Of a DNA stretch of 64,000 nucleotides, positions 50,846-61,982 are shown in pieces. The position numbers were made by a program, and so were the translations under genes. This DNA comes from Mesostigma viride (lineage: Eukaryota; Streptophyta; Mesostigmatophyceae; Mesostigmatales; Mesostigmataceae). The notes under the pieces were generated by a model. The model was not told the origin of the DNA. It ran no database searches and was given only the letters and a program-made list of their open reading frames with translations. Numbering within the stretch: position 1 is the stretch's first letter; every line of letters begins with the position of its first letter. The DNA lies in assembly GCA_009746045.1 (NCBI GenBank), contig RPFO01000348.1, forward strand, positions 1,158,301-1,222,300. The letters are read 5' to 3'.

Positions 50846-51749
50846 CACACCCGCCGCGCGGCCCTCGCCGGCTCCCTCACCCTGCGAGGCCATGGCGAAA
50901 AATTGGGCGGTCTTTTCTTAAGAGTAAGTACGTGCAATTTTTCGCCACATCCAACAACCCACGCCACCTCAGCGCCGGCCAGTGGGGGAAGGTGGCGAAA
51001 AATTGGGCGTTCTTTTCTTAAGAGTAAGTACGTGCAATTTTTCGCCATCACTCTCACACCTTGACAAACACCTCCTATACCCGCGCCAAGGGGTGGCAGG
51101 GTGGCGAAAAATTGGGCGTTCTTTTCTTAAGAGTAAGTACGTGCAATTTTTCGCCATCCTTGTCACACCTTGACAAACACCTCCTATGACCCGCGCCAAG
51201 GGGTGGCAGGGTGGCGAAAAATTGGGCGTTCTTTATATAAGAGTAAGTACGTGCAATTTTTCGCCATCCTTGTCACACCTTGACAAACACCCCTATACCC
51301 GCGCCAAGGGGTGGCAGGGTGGCGAAAAATTGGGCGTTCTTTATATAAGAGTAAGTACGTGCAATTTTTCGCCATCACTCTCACACCTTGACAAACACCT
51401 CCTATGACCCGCGCCAAGGGGTGGCAGGGTGGCGAAAAATTGGGCGTTCTTTATATAAGAGTAAGTACGTGCAATTTTTCGCCATCCTTGTCACACCCCA
51501 ACCCTCACAACTGCCGGGGTGGTGACAGATGCCAGCCTAAATGTCACAGCCTGGTGAGCAGTGGTGGCAGGCGGGCACTTCTGTTTTTTGCAAGTGGTTT
51601 AGGGTTTAGGGTGAGACCCATCCTAGGCCGCGGTCACTATAGGGTCACTATAGGGGTGGCAGATGCCAGCATAAGGGTGGTGCACTTCTCCTAGTCGCGA
51701 TGACGGAATGATGACGGAATGATGATGGAAGCTACTTAATTAATTAATT
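50846..51749 (-). repeat. Right terminal inverted repeat
   Basis: Mirror of the left TIR. The six internal units, their two variant forms and the flanking unique segments occur in the same order relative to the element end, implying recent replication-linked or conversion-linked homogenisation of the two ends. Confidence 0.92.
50893..51488 (-). repeat. Six tandem hairpin units in right TIR
   Basis: The same six units as in the left TIR in mirror order, with the TTAAGAAAAG loop in the three inner and the TATATAAAG loop in the three outer units. Confidence 0.9.
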
Positions 51750-51755
51750 AGACTC

Positions 51756-51782
51756 GTGCTCCCGTTGGGGAGTCACGGAGCA
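51756..51782 (-). repeat. LINE-tail hairpin motif at the right flank
   Basis: GTGCTCCCGTTGGGGAGTCA followed by CGGAGCA, the same motif found at 21571, 22558, 25195, 52500 and 52874, always next to (AATT)n and in the same orientation. The viral element is inserted in the (AATT)n tail of this copy. Confidence 0.8.
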
Positions 51783-51795
51783 TTACGACATCTAT

Positions 51796-52370
51796 TAAAA
51801 TTAAATTAAATTATAACATGCCTCCGTGGGGAGGTCATGTAGCACATATTCCATGATGGATGGGGTGGAGGGAGCCGCGTGATCGAACTATCCTAAGTCT
51901 AAGCTATCTAGAAAATCCTAACTACACTACTCATCAAAACGCCTCCGCCGCTTGGGGGAGGTGGCTTGCCCACAGGGTCGGGCGTGTGCGCCTTGACAAT
52001 CTTCTTCCACCGCGTCTTGTCCTGCATGGCAGTCCAAAGACGGGAGTGAGAGTGGATGCGGTGCTCAAACTGGGCTGGGACCACTAGGTCGTCCAGCAAC
52101 ATCTGAACGTAGTTCGTGACAGGTTTCCCTACCCTTTTTGGAATGTCCTCGGGGCCAGGCCAGGTCAGAATGTGCCGCCCTGGCTGGCCAAGCCGCTGGG
52201 GGCCGGCCAGACCAAGACGGCATCTATCTAACAGCATTCTATAACTACAAATTACAGCCTCACGCTTCCCTAGGGCAGCTGGCTGGCGTGCCTCCCACGG
52301 ATCATGGAATATGTGCTACATGATCTCCCAACGGAGGCATGTTATAATTTAATTTAATTTAATTTAAATT
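51796..52370. mobile_element. ~575-bp element bounded by inverted LINE tails, containing LINE C-terminal fragment
   Basis: Both ends carry the same ~60-bp sequence in opposite orientation (AATTATAACATGCCTCCGT inward to GTAGCACATATTCCATGAT). Between them (51908-52237, minus) lies a frame GRHILTWPGPEDIPKRVGKP ... FEHRIHSHSRLWTAMQDKTR ... HTPDPVGKPPPP, homologous to the LINE C-terminal pieces at 25894-26091 and near 270-480. It may be a foldback derivative or two LINE ends meeting. Confidence 0.6.
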
Positions 52371-52479
52371 ATCCGCCATGTACTTGAAGGTGAGGAGCAG
52401 GGGAGCCGGGCCAGCCTTATACCCTGCGCGCGGGGAAGGCGGACAGCCGACATCGATCCGCAGCTCACCAGTGAGTTAA

Positions 52480-53227
52480 TTAATTAACTAATTAGACTCG
52501 TGCTCCCGTTGGGGAGTCACGGAGCATTAACCCCGATGGATGGATGGATGGGTGCAAACAGTCCTATCGGTCTAATCTATCTACATCAGCTACCTACGAC
52601 ATCTAGCTAACAGCATTCTAACTACAACATCTATCTAGACAGCTGCACGCTGCCCTAGGGGAGCTGTCTGGCGTGCCTCCCACGGGTTTGCACACGCGGG
52701 CGCTTCCCCACTGCATGGGGGGGCTCGTTGTCTTCTATGACCTGGGCCCACTTGGCCTTGTCCATCATCTTTTTCCAAATCACGGAGAGACCAGTGAGTT
52801 GCATGGGGGTAAGAATGTCGCGCTTAAACGCTACATATGGCAAGATTAATTAATTAATTAATTAATTAGACTCGTGCTCCCGTTGGGGAGTCACGGAGCA
52901 TTAACCCCGATGGATGGATGGATGGGTGCAAACATTCCTACCGGTCTAATCTATCTACATTGGCTACATACTACATCTATCTAACAGCATTCTAACTACA
53001 ACATCTATCTAGGCAGCCGCACGCTGCCCGAGGGGGAGCTATCTGGCGTGCCTCCCGCGGGATTGCACACGCGGGCGCTTCCCCACTGGGGGGGCTCATT
53101 GTCCTCTATGACCTGGGCCCACTTGGCCTTGTCCATCATCTTCTTCCAAATCACGGAGAGGCCGAGGCCCCCCATGTCCTCTACTAGCTGTTCCTTGAAG
53201 GTGCGGGCCTTGCGGCGTCTAACATCA
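52480..53227 (-). repeat. Tandem pair of truncated LINE 3' ends
   Basis: About 260 bp starting with (AATT)n and the tail hairpin at 52500 recur at 52874 with roughly 90% identity. Both carry a GATGGATGGATGG stretch, CTATCTAACAGCATTCTAAC-like sequence and minus-strand residues VIWKKMMDKAKWAQVIED, the same C-terminal LINE segment as at 54-278. 5'-truncated copies inserted head to tail. Confidence 0.65.
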
Positions 53228-53740
53228 CTATGGCAAGATACTCCGAGTTCTCACCTGCCCTGAGCTGTGCCGTGCCGGTACAGATCCACAAGCGAGGTGC
53301 GGCGTGTCGAAAAACACATCATCCATGAATTGGGTAGGGGTGCGTTGCCAATAGCCGTGAGAGGTGATGTCGAAGTCGACCTCGCGCCAGCGCAGAATGG
53401 CCGGAGGGCGCCTGCGTTTGGGCTCAGGCGATGCCGAGGGCGAGGCCTCGGGAGTAGACAACTAACGCTTGGTTAATGTCACCACTGCCTGCGAGGCCGG
53501 GAGGCGGAATTGCAGCCGGAGCTACAGGCATGTTTGCATTGCTCATCGCAGCCTCAGAACTGTGTTGCGTCGTGGAGCATTTGCTCGTCATAACATTGTA
53601 AATAAACTTCGGGAAAATATATCAGCGAGTGCGGCTTAGAAAGGCGACGCTTTTCTAATTGTGATACTCACAGCCGAATTTGGTGCCCAAACGTGAAAGT
53701 TATGAGCTCCGCCGTCAGCTACCTCGTGGCTGGTGGATTC
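53228..53740 (-). pseudogene. LINE ORF1 N-terminus with 5' region, fused to a LINE 3' end
   Basis: The minus-strand ORF1 start (MTSKCSTTQ at 53591) and residues up to ASPEPKRRRPP and FFDTPH are present, with one frameshift. At 53227 the sequence switches directly to the ORF2 C-terminal region. Upstream, 53600-53735 is the conserved LINE 5' block. The copy has therefore lost nearly all its coding capacity. Confidence 0.65.
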
Positions 53741-54576
53741 CCCAACATGATTTGGTTAATAACTGCCGAACTCAAGCGCGGGCCTGTGTTTGCTTTTCCC
53801 CAATGAGATAATAGGGTAAAATTGGAAATCTGTAGAGGCCATTCATTTCACTGCCAACTGCTCTTGGTACTCTCCCATTTTGAACAAATCTTACCACAGG
53901 ACTGCTATTCTCATCGATATCAAAACACAAAAAACAGTACAAATGCATCCCATGTTACAAGAAACTAAGCATGGCTACACCAACAATGACATGTCACAGG
54001 TCTAAGCTACCACACTGAAACAAACTACACTTGATCCAGCGATAAGACATCCCTGAGAAGCATCAATACATGGTATGGCAAGCACAATGCCGATATTGCA
54101 CCATCCATTCCATCTATAACAAAAGGGCAGTCACCAACTTCCCAAAACAGAATCTAGGAAGCCACCTCTGCATTGTGCACTGACAAACATGGACAATTAC
54201 AAGTCTACATGCAAACAATCATTTGGCGCATCTACCGCAGGACCCAACCAGCACCCATCGCACTTGTGAGCAAACTGACATGGCTGATGGTAGCATTGTA
54301 ACATTTGATGTCTGCTGTAACGTCCCAAATGCAAGCAGCACACTACCAACCTATGCATGCTCACTAAACAGTGAATTGCAAAAAATGAGGTGCAACCAAA
54401 TGTACAGATTTATTGCCATTTGAAATGGTTTTTCATCAGGATGACCTGAACTGTTTTGGACAGTCCAAGAGAATGCACACCGAACAAAAGGTGACCCGTC
54501 CATGACGCATCAGATGTCCTAATGACTTTCATGAACAACTTCCCCCATTCAGTTACATAACTCGTTAAAAAGTTGT
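53741..54576. other. Intergenic / psaF 3' untranslated region
   Basis: No coding sequence supported. AT-richer than its surroundings. The part nearest 54577 should contain the psaF 3' end. Confidence 0.45.
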
Positions 54577-55298
54577 TTATCTGGGGGAGACGGTGATGTT
54601 CTCCTTCTTCTCAAGAAGGCTGCCGTTGAGCAGGTCCATCCAGGCGGCAATGGGCCAGACGGCGCCGTCCATCAGGAGGGTGCGGGCCAGAGGCACGTCA
54701 ATGATGATCTCCTTCTCGGTCGGGTTCTCGCTCTTGGCGACCTCGACCAAGTACCTACGGCCAACCCAGCCGATCCACCCGGCAACATACAGGAAGCCAA
54801 GGCCTGGCACGACGAACTCTCCCAAGTGGTTCAGGTCACCATCCACAATGAGGTGGGGCAGGCCATCAGCACCGCACAGGACGCCCTGGCTAGCGTAGAA
54901 GTCAAAGCGCCTGTTGGTCTTGTCAATGGAGTCCTGCAGAGCCAGGTAGGGAGCGCTGCCCGCCTCGTACAGCTTCTGGCGCTGGGTCAGCTTCTTGATC
55001 TCCTTCTTCTTGGTCTTGGTGAAGGCCGCGCTCTCGCTGCATGGGGTGAGGCCCGCAACGTCGGCGTACACCTCGTCCGGGTTGGCCAGGGTGGAGGTAG
55101 ACACAACCGCGGCCAGGGCAAGGGCAGCACCGGCCTGCTTGGCAACCTTGCCGAAGTCGCCTTCTCCGCAGAGCAGACAGTCGGCTTAATGGCCCCCAAT
55201 GGCGCGAACGAAAGCGCCTTCTGCGCCTTCACGGCGGTCCCCGCCATCTGGGACACCTTAGAGGAAACATTCACGCTGGCTACCGTGGTCGCCGCCAT
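54577..55298 (-). CDS. psaF: Photosystem I reaction centre subunit III (PsaF), nuclear-encoded; one frameshift
   Basis: The mature part is clear: [20 protein letters not shown], the plastocyanin-docking helix-loop-helix, [20 protein letters not shown] with the two conserved cysteines, [20 protein letters not shown], the membrane helix [20 protein letters not shown], and [20 protein letters not shown]. The start [20 protein letters not shown] at 55298 gives a chloroplast transit peptide, followed by an Ala-rich thylakoid-lumen signal. The presequence and mature part are in different frames: a single missing G in a GG(G) run at about 55165 separates them. Length (~240 codons) is normal for the precursor. 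PsaF docks plastocyanin at PSI. The shift is more likely an assembly error than a lost gene. Confidence 0.93.
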
Positions 55299-56824
55299 TG
55301 AAAATGAAATTACAAAGGTTGAGTGGAGGTCGGGGTTGAGCGGGCAATGGCGGTGGGTATCTTCGTCCTGCTTAGGTTCTTCGAGCGATAAGGCCAAAGG
55401 ACTCTGATTGGCTGTGGCAAGATTGTTGTGGTGTTAACTTCACCCCCAAAGTTAATCTCCTGAGTAATTTGCAGAAACTGCCACCCGGGCATGCAAGCAC
55501 AAAGGTCGGTGCGGTATGCACTATGCAGGCACCATGAGGTCGGGCCCTGACCGTACGCTGCTCGACATGCGACTCCGAGAGAGAACACTCCACAGTTAGC
55601 TACTCCGGCTTAAGGCCGGTAGATTTTGAGTTACCGACACGGTGTCGCGGTTGCCATGACAGCGCACCTTCGGAAGATCTGTGCTGGATTTCCGCGCTAG
55701 TACCCTGCTAGTACTGTTACTTCTCTAGATCGCCAACGTGGCATCCGCTGGCCGCTTCGCGCCTTGGGCTACTGTGCATGCCCACTGTGTACTGTACTGT
55801 GCATGCCCAACAGCCCAAAAGGCCCCTATCAAGCACCGGTGTCACAACGTCAAACTAACTGCACACCAACAAGACTCTTGACTAGACTGGAGATGCTGGA
55901 CTTCGGGCCTTGCAAGTCGCATGCCTTATCGGTGATGATGTCGCATGTCGCTGCAGTCTCGTCCACTTCCTTTGTCAAATCCTTGGCAATAAATTTGCCT
56001 CCTCGCCCATCCCATTCTCCACTGCCCGTTAGATCCGGTGGCAACCGACGGACAAGTGGCACGGAGACTGCTGCCCACAGGACACTGAAGGATGGAAGGA
56101 TTCCCGTCGTTTGTCCGATAAGACGTCGCAGCCGAATCGTCGGCAGGAAGCCTCGGCATAATGCTTGAAACAAATGGGAGCTCCGCGCGTATAAGTAAGT
56201 CATGCTGTCACAATCGGGCGCGCTATTAAAGCTTTTTCCTGCACACGCTGCATTCCCATTCAATTTTTTTATTACGATGTTAGGCCTGTCAGCCGCGTTG
56301 ATTGTGCGCGCCCATGTTATGCATGTTAGTCGCTCTGTTGGTCTTACCGTCGGCCGTTGTGTTAATGGCGCGCAAGCTATAGGCAAATGCTCATCAAGTG
56401 AAAGCTGTCAGTGGTAGAAGCACGAGAGGCTGAACTGGGTGGATGAAGATTCCGGGCTGGTTTCTTGCGCACCAACAATGTGCATGAACACTTAGTGCTT
56501 ACTGGGAAGGATCCCATGAACGCGTTGTGGTTCATCAGCAACGTTTTTCTTCATTGGGCAGGGACCATGGCCTTTCACGAAGGGAGGTTGAGGAGGTCGG
56601 ACCAATGGACACGGCAGGCGTGTGGGCCGAAAGCGGTCATGCGAGCCGGTTTGGGTCAGTAAGATGCAGGAGTGCGGGGCAACGTACCTAGTGCCGAGGC
56701 GACGGCACCCTTTCTGCTGATGCTGAGGCCGATGGCAGATTGGGGGCGGTTTATGGGCAAGACGGAAACTCCCTGGCACACGCATGCAGGGCGGTGGTAC
56801 GATTCCGTAATTTCCCCAATAGCA
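55299..56824. other. psaF upstream region and unassigned sequence
   Basis: The first few hundred bases should contain the psaF promoter; no confident element was identified. A 178-codon open minus-strand frame at 55850-56386 (contains SGEWDGRGGKFIAKDLTKEV) has partly protein-like composition but no recognised family. From about 56400 to 56824 nothing is supportable. Confidence 0.35.
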
Positions 56825-58687
56825 AGATCCTCTCCCCCGCTTAATCCTCTCTGACCTCATAACAAACCTGTCCACGCGACCTTTCGCCAGTTCTTTTTGT
56901 GTCAGTCCACCATCGCACGATTCCTGTTGGTAGGGCGCCGAAGGTGTTGCAATCCACTTCCATAGTAATCGCGCGCGAAGGCGCTATGATCCGTATACTT
57001 TCCGAGTAATCGGTAGCGTCTAATGCAATCACGACCTTGGACGTCTCAATGGCTGAATGAAACTTCCTCAACACCCTCGCGCTTGTTTACACACGTGGCG
57101 CCGCGAATCGCGGTGAGGGTGTTATATTTTCGTCTGATGAGGAGATCGAACGGTTGGTCTTGACGCGCAAGATGCTGTTAAGAAAACGACCAGCACCTGT
57201 CATCAGACACATACCCTTCGGACGCTCAGGATAAGTGAACGGAAATTCGGTCACTGGACGACAAAGATGGAAGCGTTGTCCTACCACGCAATCGTCCTCC
57301 ACACTCGCCCAGAGACTGTAGTTGCGATCCTCCTCCTTGGACAGGCTGATGTTAGCCACCATCAGCACCGCAATAACCTGGATCCTCTCACCGCCTCGTT
57401 GACGAGTTCCACGATCCTGCTCAGATTTTACCTGTTCAGCAGTTGACGGACGAAGATGGTTGCTCTTGGTGCGGCCTCGAAATAGCGCATCCCAAGCTGA
57501 AAGGCCTTGATTTTCTCGGACGAGTAGTGTTGATGGTACAGGACTTGGTCAGATCCGCGTTGCTGCATCACGCGAGGTGGCGATCCATCTTGCGAGCGTT
57601 TGGCGATTTCCTGTAGCAGTCATAAAAACTGTCCTGACGGGTATGGAGCGTGAAATGGCCGTTTCTCGTGCACGTTGGGTTGCATATGAGGCAGCTGTGA
57701 TCGTCGCATTGCTGGTACTTCACCCTCAGAGCTTGAGTACTGGAGACACTCAATGTACCGCATCGAGATAGTCACACTCGGAAGCCACCTCTCCATCGCC
57801 GCGAGAGATTGCGAAACGTCAATGTCCTGCCCGCGCCTTCACTTTGCATCGCGACGTCCCGCGACCCCTCTCCTCTTCAAACGATGCCGCCCAGTCCCGG
57901 GGGCGGCACTCACCATCCCGCCCGAGACGTCGTCCGCGCGAGTAGATGTTGATCGAGATGGTCGAGAAGTCACTAGACGAGCCTTCACATTGTCGCAGAA
58001 TTCCCAGAGGGTCAGTGTCCGAATTTTGTGCATCCCGACGCATCGGAAAAGACTGTCTCTCCTGTAGACTGCTGGTCGATCACGTGTCCATTCACCGAAA
58101 TAGTCAGCTGGGTGGCGCGCAGATCTCGCGAGCTCTTGACCGTTAATTGAACTTCAGCAGCTCGGGCGCGTCCTCAGTGAACGGAAGATGACAGGTGAAA
58201 GACGCGCTTTATGAAATCCGGTGAGCGCGCTGTAAACAAAACTCTCGGTCAGTCGGCAAGAACGAGACCGGCACGACGATGTGAAAGACGACTTGAACAA
58301 ATCCTTCTTCATGCGAGACGCGTGTGACCTCGTAGCGAAGCTTGGGTTGCGATTTCAGAGACCGACGCGGCAGTACTCGTCCGTGAACAGGCGAAAGTGT
58401 CCCGGGTAAGCGATGTTGCAGACCGCTCGTATTTGGGTCGCCTTGTGTCAATGTCGACGTCGCCCACGACGGGTCGTCGGGTTGGTATGACTTCATCGCA
58501 GCGTGGGCGAAGGGATGAGCCAGCACACTCCGAATAGATCCGCGAAAAGTATGCGAGTTTGCCATAATCGCGTACCGTTGGCGTCCTTTCGGTGTATGCA
58601 GCGCCAAATGAAGCGATGGCCAGAGACACCCCGGCCTCTTTGGTGGGAGCCTTCTATGTAGCGCCATTGCGTGACGACCTTGTTCAT
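56825..58687 (-). pseudogene. Primase-helicase, second copy (partial)
   Basis: Corresponds to the helicase from its middle through the primase start. Residues such as NISLSKEEDRNY, VRVKYQQCDDH and NSILRV are readable in short frames. At the sites of two frame breaks of the first copy (near 35235 and 35725) this copy retains the base that keeps the frame open (GCATTAGACG and GAGAAAATC on the respective strands). Confidence 0.7.
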
Positions 58688-58967
58688 CTGTCTCATGGGT
58701 GGTCGGGTGGTGGAATGGATTAGAGCCAGCCACGGAGTCATGTCCTTTATACTCCACGGTGTCTTCTGAAGTTCGAACTGTGACCGACACGACTCGGTTC
58801 AGGACGACATGATAGTATATTACTGTTTAGAAAAAAAATAATTCAGCTATAAAATGCCAAACCCTCGAACCTCGACCCTCGAGAAATGTTCCATGGAACT
58901 TTTATTCCCTGTATAATATGCAAGTAGAATACCCTTTCGACATTCCTGAAATTTCCCACGGAACTAT

Positions 58968-60196
58968 CTACTTTTTCTCGGCCTCGCGACGTCCGCCAGT
59001 CTTCGCACTCCTGCCTCTCGTAAACGGCTCCTGTAGTAACGGTATGGCCCATGCATGTCGCCGCCCATTTACGTTTCTTAATGAAGCGCCCTTCAGGAAC
59101 CGCGTGATCTCTGCTTGTCCGCGTGGCGTCGATGCTCCGTAATCCGGTTGTAACGGGCGCTGTAGAGCTCGTGTTTGATCGGAATGCCAGGCTCTGATTC
59201 GAAAAGGAATTTCTGTCAGCTTAGACGGCATTAACGCTTTGATGCGCTTCTCGTATTCTTCGGGATGACGACGTCATAACTGGCATGCCGTGGCCTGCGT
59301 TTTGAAATTCTGGATGTAGAATCTCCTCTCGCTCGGGATGTAGCGTTCTCGTGCGGTCCTAGCTCAGCGACCGACGTCGACGATGCGCATCTGGTCGTGA
59401 TTGTAAAGCGGTCGGTGGTAGATCTTCACCCGAGAGATAGATCAAGCCATGAGCGCGGCGTCGGACGTGGGATCGGCTTCGTATCTGCTTTGGCGATCTT
59501 CTGGCGCCTGTTGTACGTGTAACCTTCAGCGGCTTGTTTCGCACGGTCAAACCGTCTTCCAGGTCACCAACCTTCCAGCTCCCTGACGCGAGCGTGGTAG
59601 CGTCCTAATAACGTGACTTTGAGCCCTTCTCGGCGGACATTCGGTTACGCCGTTGAAGACCCGAGGAGCCTCTTTCTCATTCTCCCCAGCGTTCGTCCTT
59701 CGTGTGCTGGGGTCTTTGCCGCTTGGGTCTGATGTCTTCGTGCAACATGCGAAGAACAGAGCTGTGTCGGCAAGGCATCACACGACTCGTCCTGCGAGCA
59801 CCAGTTTTGTCGAGCAGGACCCGATCTGCCAATGTATCCCAAAGCGGTCTTGCGAGTCGCCCCGCGCCTTCGATGGCTGCCACCGCCGTGCTGCTCTTGG
59901 TCGCGCTTCGCTTGCGGCGAACGCCTCGTCGAGGTCATACCGCCTCTCCAGCTCGGCGGGAGTTTTCCTCATTGTGCGGTGGCTCCGGCGAGGTGGAGAG
60001 GTCGCCTGCAAGCCGAATTTTTTCGCACACTCGGGGTATTTTGCGCTCCATCGATCATGGGATTCAGAGCCCTTCTGACCCTTGCCCTTTTCGCGAGATG
60101 CAGTCGTCTGGTCGCGGGCGATTGTCGCCTCTTCGCTGGGCACGTCGCCATTGCTCGCGACCTCCCTCTACGTCACGTCATCTGATGACTGAACCT
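58968..60196 (-). pseudogene. Tyrosine recombinase, second copy
   Basis: Fragments matching the intact recombinase at 37235-38497 (for example GAVYERQE, LIYLSGEDLPPT) in shifting frames; indels throughout. Confidence 0.7.
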
Positions 60197-60530
60197 GAAC
60201 AATTTTTTGGCCGAGGTTTTATCCTTCGGGGTGGGTCCATTGGGCCCTCTGAGGCCGTTCGGTGTCGTGCGTTTTTCCGTTTTGGAGGTGAGCGCCCACG
60301 TGGACGCTGCGATCGCCCACCAAAGGCGGGATGGCCAATCGGATTTCGGGCTCATGTCGTGAAGGTGGCGGAATCGTGTCCGGGTGGCCTGCTTCTTTGA
60401 AGGATCTGGACGACACGTTCTAGAGTTTTTCCTGCCCAGTCGAGAAACCCGACATATCGGAGGAGTGCTGGCGTGTCCAACACGTACTCCTTCTCGGGCG
60501 CCTGCGTATCGTTTGTGGACGGATATCCAT
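60197..60530 (-). pseudogene. AT-hook protein, second copy
   Basis: Matches 38500-38843 with many indels. The start codon (CAT at 60528-60530 on the plus strand) and the TATAGT-rich upstream sequence are preserved. Confidence 0.6.
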
Positions 60531-60555
60531 AGTATAATCATGTTCAGAGAAAATT

Positions 60556-61454
60556 ATTTTATCGAGAGAAATGTATTGAGTTTCGACGAACATTTTTTTC
60601 GGGTCGTGCTGGTCGAAGTGCAGCGAAGAGTCGTGAGGATCGCCTTGACGCGTGGGTCCCATACGCGAGAAACTCGGTCCGGCCGCACAGCCCGCGCTCT
60701 CTTCCGCGATCTGTCGGCCGGCTCGATGGGTCTTCGTTCTGAACAGAGCGCCCAAAGGAAAAAACCCGAAATTAAATTCCCTCGCACTGCTCGTGGTACG
60801 CAAACGCTTGTGTCACGCCTGTGTCCAGGAAAATCAGCTCGTGAAGGAAGTGTCTGTTTGTTTGAACGCGAAAGCCGCAACGCGTTTTTGCTAAGCTCTG
60901 AATAGAGGGCACTGCCTTGAATGTCGTGCTATCAGAATTGAAAGCGACGATAGGAAGACGTGCCGAACCTTGGTCGCAGGTTTATCCCAGTTTATTGCAT
61001 CAAGGGCAGGTACATGGAGAAAGTCCATGAGTTCTGGTTTTTTTTCCTCATCACGTATCGGTTTGAACGTTCCCAGACCTTGAGATCGTCCCTTGTAACT
61101 TCGTAATTCGTGGAGGTCAGACTTATATGATCTATATCCCATCGAATGCACGGTTAGAGTAGACCTTCCATCGTCATAGCTTGGTTCGGAAGCTCATTGT
61201 CATTTTGCTCGTTGGGCACTCCTGAAATGAGGTACGCTTTGTGAATGAGTTTTTAGGCAAAGTAAGGCCTTCGCCATGTTTGACTGCGATGTAGTTTTTC
61301 CCAGACCCCGTCGAGCTCCGCAGAAGTTTCGATGAAAAATGAAGACATCGCATATTCGGCTGGAGTCAGCGACGCTGTGGGGCGTATCGTGCTTGATGTC
61401 TTTGGTTCTCAAGTTGAATGATTCGTCGCTCTCGCGATGAATAGCCTTAATCAT
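60556..61454 (-). pseudogene. Packaging ATPase, second copy
   Basis: Matches 38866-39748; the C-terminal SIK end and GKTTS Walker A fragment are recognisable, with frequent shifts. Confidence 0.65.
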
Positions 61455-61465
61455 TCTGAAGAATT

Positions 61466-61956
61466 TTAATCCGTCCAGACTAGCAGGAGAGACGCGCGGA
61501 TGGCGGCCAATGCGCATGTCGTATGCGTCATCGCGCAGTTGGCGGTGTGGAGGTGAGCTGTCGGGCTCTTTGATCGGGGGTGGCGGAGACGTCCGGCTCT
61601 GTCTCCTGGGCTTTATCGACCCCGTCTTGGTTTTGGCGTTCGGCGAAAAAGCGGTTCATCCGCGATTTGGTTGCGGGCTTCTTGAGTCGATCGACTAGCT
61701 TTGTCTTGCTGAATCTCCAATTCCTATTGCAGGACTTCGTTTCGTTATCTCTTGCCTCCTTTTCTCGTTCGTCTCTTCTCCTCTCGGCTTTTGGCGTTGC
61801 CTGGTAAACCTCATTTTGTCGCGAAGGGCTTTGTCTTCTTTCATCCATTCAGCGGTGTCCTTTCCATTGTCTTGACCAGGTCAACCTGCTCTTCCGGCGT
61901 CTCGGCGAGGTTTCGTCTTGGTAGCTCGTTGGAGTTCTGAAGCACTCAGAGGCCAT
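61466..61956 (-). pseudogene. Coiled-coil/AT-hook protein, second copy
   Basis: Matches 39761-40288; part of the charged coiled coil is readable. The divergent spacer is conserved (61957-61982) with one or two extra bases. Confidence 0.65.
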
Positions 61957-61982
61957 GTTTTATATTCTAGGTAGATTAATAA

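Larger units (their letters stand above)
32578..51749. mobile_element. Integrated Polinton-like virus / virophage-type element, 19.2 kb, with TIRs
   Basis: Inverted repeats of about 921 bp (32578-33498) and 904 bp (50846-51749) enclose some 17 genes in two divergent arms. Hallmarks seen directly: tyrosine recombinase, primase-helicase, A32-like packaging ATPase, penton-like minor capsid protein and a capsid-type major structural protein in the order penton - pVI-like - MCP. Size, TIRs and gene set match Polinton-like viruses integrated in algal genomes; the protein-primed polymerase and retroviral-type integrase of classical Polintons are absent and a tyrosine recombinase takes the integrase role. 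The left flank ends and the right flank begins in (AATT)n, so the target duplication cannot be read. Most genes are intact apart from single-base shifts, implying recent insertion. Confidence 0.88.

Noticed and set aside
55850-56386. 178-codon frame upstream of psaF
   Set aside because: Not called as a gene: composition is only partly protein-like, no motif and no splice support.
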